8,562 nucleotides of DNA from Clostridia bacterium (GTDB taxonomy: Bacteria > Bacillota > Clostridia > Christensenellales > Borkfalkiaceae), in NCBI GenBank assembly GCA_017457345.1, contig JAFTHR010000023.1, positions 1-8,562 of the forward strand, read 5' to 3'. A program made the translations under genes and the position numbers. Under the pieces are notes generated by a model, which saw only the letters and a list, made by a program, of their open reading frames with translations, ran no database searches and was not told where the DNA came from. The first letter of the stretch is position 1. Each line of letters starts with the position of its first letter. Shown piece after piece: positions 6,968-8,562 of the stretch.

Positions 6968-7747
6968 TTACGCGTTATTCTTCTTCGCAAGTTTATTTTT
7001 AATTAAATAGTAAACGACGTAGAAGAGAATTATGTATAAGAAGAACAACAAAATAACCAGCATAGGATACAACACCGCGTTGCCGCTCACTAATGCGTAA
7101 ACGAGTTCATACGGCGTGCCGTCTGCGCGCACTAAGAACATATAATTGTACGGGATGAGCGCGTTTGCAATCATTGCCAACACGCAGAAGACGCTCAATA
7201 TCGCAAAACAAATTACGATATTTTTCTTCTCCATACTCTCCATACCGGAAATAACGATATAAAGCGCCGCAAAACCCGAAATGCTATGCGTTAATCCGGA
7301 AATAAGATTATCGATACAAAGTACGGGATAAGAGCCGTAGTTATTGCCTGCAAAATACGTTCCAAGTACCGCACCCAAAAGCCCGAAAATAAACACGAAG
7401 TCTAAAGCCGCGTTTTTTATTCTGCCCTTAGAAAACGCCGCAAGGGGAATGGTAAGCATTTGAATACTACACAAAAACAGGGGAAGTATGTATAAAAAAT
7501 TAAGCGGATCTTTTGACCGAATTGCAAAAAAGATAAGTTCGAAAAGATAAATACCGTCGATAAGGATAGCCGACCAAACAAGCACCTTATTCTTCGTCTT
7601 TTCATCTTTACGCTTATTACGCAACCCAAAGAACACGGCAAGCGCAACCATAATCAGCATCAAAATGCTCACAAATAGCAAATGTTGCCAAGAAAAGTAC
7701 CCTTCTACTTCACGTTGATAGCCACCAAACCCAAAAAAATCCGCCAC
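6968..7747 (-). CDS. Polytopic membrane protein, YwaF/TMEM164-like
   Basis: A 259-residue very hydrophobic protein with about seven membrane segments (roughly 22-41, 56-75, 84-104, 115-133, 150-168, 177-198, 222-250) and a lysine-rich C terminus. The phrases ILPLFLCSIQM at 87-97 and ANALIPYNYMFL at 194-205 resemble the LPLxLC and NYMxL motifs of the YwaF (TIGR02206-type) family of Gram-positive bacteria, distantly related to eukaryotic TMEM164. The bacterial function is unknown to me. The start is GTG at 7745-7747, chosen because AAGGGAG lies eight bases upstream and the first membrane helix would be lost with a later start. It is transcribed alone from a good promoter to its own terminator. 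The family call is tentative; the membrane topology is solid. Confidence 0.7.
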   Translation of the reverse strand: MADFFGFGGYQREVEGYFSWQHLLFVSILMLIMVALAVFFGLRNKRKDEKTKNKVLVWSAILIDGIYLFELIFFAIRSKDPLNFLYILPLFLCSIQMLTIPLAAFSKGRIKNAALDFVFIFGLLGAVLGTYFAGNNYGSYPVLCIDNLISGLTHSISGFAALYIVISGMESMEKKNIVICFAILSVFCVLAMIANALIPYNYMFLVRADGTPYELVYALVSGNAVLYPMLVILLFFLYIILFYVVYYLIKNKLAKKNNA

Positions 7748-7786
7748 GGTTTTTTCTCCCTTGTTTATATATCGTGGAACAATTTT

Positions 7787-7816
7787 ATTATAGTGTACGC
7801 CGTTTTAGCCTGTCAA
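7787..7816 (-). promoter_or_regulatory. Sigma-A promoter of the YwaF-like gene
   Basis: On the minus strand, perfect TTGACA (7811-7816), an 18-bp spacer and perfect TATAAT (7787-7792). The leader to the GTG start at 7747 is about 35 bases and contains AAGGGAG. Confidence 0.8.
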
Positions 7817-7865
7817 CGTTTTTTGTCGAATTATGCCGAATTTCTTATCATAAAAACCTATTACA

Positions 7866-7905
7866 CAAAAGAAAAAACACCCGCTCTTGGGTGTTTTTCT
7901 TTTGT
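7866..7905. terminator. Intrinsic terminator closing the toxin/immunity-like array
   Basis: A long hairpin has core CACCC (7878-7882), loop GCTCTT and GGGTG (7889-7893). It is extended by A-rich and T-rich flanks that pair almost fully, with one extra base on the left arm. On the minus strand the T-rich arm and tail give TTTTTTCTTTTGT. It lies about 60 bp past the stop of the small DUF4926-like gene and marks the edge between that array and the YwaF-like gene. Confidence 0.7.
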
Positions 7906-7911
7906 CTGTTA

Positions 7912-7962
7912 CGAACGATTCTGCTGTAAATCAGGTTTTAGTACTGACTTGAACCCAGCGGG
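7912..7962 (-). pseudogene. 17-codon start-less remnant after the first small gene (possible toxin-tip relic)
   Basis: Directly after the TAA stop of the DUF4926-like gene, the same frame continues P-A-G-F-K-S-V-L-K-P-D-L-Q-Q-N-R-S before a TAA at 7909-7911. The first six residues, PAGFKS, are identical to the start of the 54-codon start-less frame after the second small gene; the rest is unrelated. No start codon or ribosome site precedes it. It is only supported as the matching position in a repeated unit and may not have been coding. Confidence 0.3.
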
Positions 7963-7977
7963 TTATTTATTTCTAAA
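7944..7977. repeat. 34-bp direct repeat, copy 1
   Basis: Identical over 34 bases to 8405-8438, at an offset of 461 bp. It covers the last codons and stop of the DUF4926-like gene plus 19 bases beyond the stop, which on the minus strand start CCCGCTGGGTTCAAGTCAG. Homology continues imperfectly into the gene but stops sharply on the other side, so this looks like a recombination breakpoint. Confidence 0.9.
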
Positions 7978-8247
7978 TAAATCCTTAAAGTCTTTAACCA
8001 ACTTTTGGTCGGCAACTGAACCTGAAATTACCCTAAAATCTTCTTTTTTGATTTCTATAACAGGCTGAATATATCCTGGCTCAATGGGATTAGAAAAATC
8101 CGCAACCACAAAGCCGTATTTTTCTATAAAATTAGCCATTACTGTACCAATATACCCCTTGAACAATCCTTGAGCTGCATAATTATCATTTAATAAAATA
8201 ATTGCGTCCAGTTCTTCCACTAATATATTGTTTTGATATTTATTCAT
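7963..8247 (-). CDS. Small DUF4926-like protein, probable immunity protein
   Basis: A 94-residue soluble protein with no signal peptide. The region ELDAIILLNDNYAAQGLFKGYIGTVMANF (about 12-40), followed by a V-A-D-F strand, resembles the small beta-barrel DUF4926 fold, whose usual pattern is D-x-x-x-L...G-L-x-x-G-x-x-G-T-V. The C-terminal half is a charged tail ending FKDLFRNK. The start at ATG 8245-8247 has a perfect AGGAGG site that overlaps the stop codon of the preceding start-less frame (TAAGGAGG), the tight coupling expected of a toxin gene followed by its immunity gene. A paralogue lies one unit upstream; 34 of 45 aligned C-terminal residues are identical. An immunity role comes from context and resemblance, not from a known mechanism. 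The region is more AT-rich than the genes to its left, which fits transfer. Confidence 0.65.
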   Translation of the reverse strand: MNKYQNNILVEELDAIILLNDNYAAQGLFKGYIGTVMANFIEKYGFVVADFSNPIEPGYIQPVIEIKKEDFRVISGSVADQKLVKDFKDLFRNK

Positions 8248-8258
8248 AATTTCCCTCC

Positions 8259-8423
8259 TTAATAGCTATGTCCTGAATAAGGTGTAATCAATTCTATTTT
8301 GCCTTTTGGTTTTAGCTTCCATATTGTATTTACTTTTTGCTCGCTCCCATCTTTATTTGTTAAAGTAATTTCAATACTGATTTTTGTAGCATAATTATTG
8401 ACTTCTGACTTGAACCCAGCGGG
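8259..8423 (-). pseudogene. Start-less 54-codon C-terminal fragment, probable orphan toxin tip
   Basis: The frame begins right after the stop of the upstream DUF4926-like paralogue, in the same frame, and runs P-A-G-F-K-S-E-V-N-N-Y-A-T-K to a TAA at 8259-8261. It contains no ATG, GTG or TTG before codon 45 and no ribosome site, so it cannot be an independent gene as it stands. Its end has beta-strand alternation (ISIEITLT-NKDGSEQKV-NTIWKLKPKGKIELITPYSGHSY). This recalls the closing V-x-T-x-W...P-G...L-V-T-x-Y hairpin of DUF6883-like domains found at the C termini of polymorphic toxins. The next gene's ribosome site overlaps its stop. I infer a displaced toxin C-terminus kept beside its immunity gene, as in orphan CT/immunity arrays of CDI and Rhs loci. 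The family match is tentative. Confidence 0.5.
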
Positions 8424-8438
8424 TTATTTATTTCTAAA
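8405..8438. repeat. 34-bp direct repeat, copy 2
   Basis: Second exact copy of the repeat at 7944-7977. It has the same position relative to the second DUF4926-like gene: last 4 codons, stop and 19 bases beyond. It also contains the small palindrome AACCC-AGC-GGGTT. Confidence 0.9.
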
Positions 8439-8562
8439 CAAATCCTTAAATTCTTTGACCAATTTTTTATCAGCCAACGAATCCGAAAGCACACGGAAAT
8501 CTTCTTTTTGAATCGCCATAACAGGTTGAATATATTCCGCCTTGATTGGATTGGAAAAATCC
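8424..8562 (-). CDS. Second DUF4926-like paralogue, C-terminal part (5' end off right edge)
   Basis: Forty-five codons and a TAA stop (8424-8426) are visible, reading D-F-S-N-P-I-K-A-E-Y-I-Q-P-V-M-A-I-Q-K-E, then D-F-R-V-L-S-D-S-L-A-D-K-K-L-V-K-E-F-K and D-L-F-R-N-K. It aligns without gaps to the C-terminus of the gene at 7963-8247, with 34 of 45 residues identical; the differences are spread along the length, so both copies look maintained by selection and not freshly duplicated. The start lies beyond the window. It is the upstream member of the tandem array and the likely immunity gene of the previous cassette. Confidence 0.8.
   Translation of the reverse strand, partial: DFSNPIKAEYIQPVMAIQKEDFRVLSDSLADKKLVKEFKDLFRNK

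Noticed and set aside
7940..7965. tRNA-like T-loop GGGTTCAAGTC on the minus strand in the 34-bp repeat (possible tRNA attachment site)
   Set aside because: The flanking bases do not form a T-arm stem, and no anticodon or acceptor arm is present. The sequence is better explained as the PAGFKS junction and a short AACCC/GGGTT palindrome.
7682..8068. Plus-strand 128-codon frame crossing the end of the YwaF-like gene, its promoter, the terminator hairpin and the DUF4926-like gene
   Set aside because: It runs through a promoter and a terminator and is opposite two supported genes. The protein is cysteine- and phenylalanine-rich without any recognisable domain.
7944..8438. CRISPR-like direct repeats
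   Set aside because: There are only two copies, 461 bp apart, and they overlap gene ends; there is no array of short spacers.

Overview
The window looks like part of a chromosome from an anaerobic, moderately AT-rich Firmicute, most likely a gut-type Clostridia member. This rests on strong AGGAGG-type ribosome sites, four near-consensus sigma-A promoters (TTGACA/T, 17-18 bp, TATAAT-like), an oxygen-sensitive ferredoxin-linked 2-oxoacid oxidoreductase, and LURP-one-like and YwaF-like proteins. The species cannot be named from the sequence. Every gene I can support lies on the minus strand, so transcription runs from high to low coordinates.

Left region (1-3700): a three-gene operon of a sodium:solute symporter, a phenylacetate-CoA ligase (paaK) and the start of the indolepyruvate:ferredoxin oxidoreductase alpha subunit (iorA). 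Genes overlap by 4 bp or are separated by 1 bp. Together they could import an aromatic acid, activate it to an aryl-acetyl-CoA and interconvert that with an arylpyruvate. This would serve aromatic amino acid fermentation or, run in reverse, aromatic amino acid synthesis from scavenged aryl acids. iorA is interrupted by an in-frame TGA after codon 228, with clear IorA homology continuing in the same frame to the window edge. A promoter and a perfect 11-bp inverted repeat lie in front of the operon.

Middle region (3700-7862): a singly transcribed M20-family amidohydrolase with an altered metal-site motif; a two-gene operon of a LURP-one-related protein and an unrecognised two-TM coiled-coil protein; and a six- or seven-TM YwaF/TMEM164-like protein with a GTG start. 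Each unit has its own promoter and a hairpin terminator.

Right region (7863-8562): visibly more AT-rich and different in kind. It holds two tandem paralogues of a small DUF4926-like protein; the second runs off the right edge. Between them is a 54-codon open frame with no start codon that reads as the C-terminal end of a larger protein. A perfect 34-bp direct repeat spans the end of each small gene and the first 19 bases after its stop. I read this as the displaced tail of a polymorphic-toxin (Rhs/CDI-like) locus, with orphan toxin-tip and immunity-gene cassettes and the parent toxin gene expected off the right edge. This is the most unusual part of the window.
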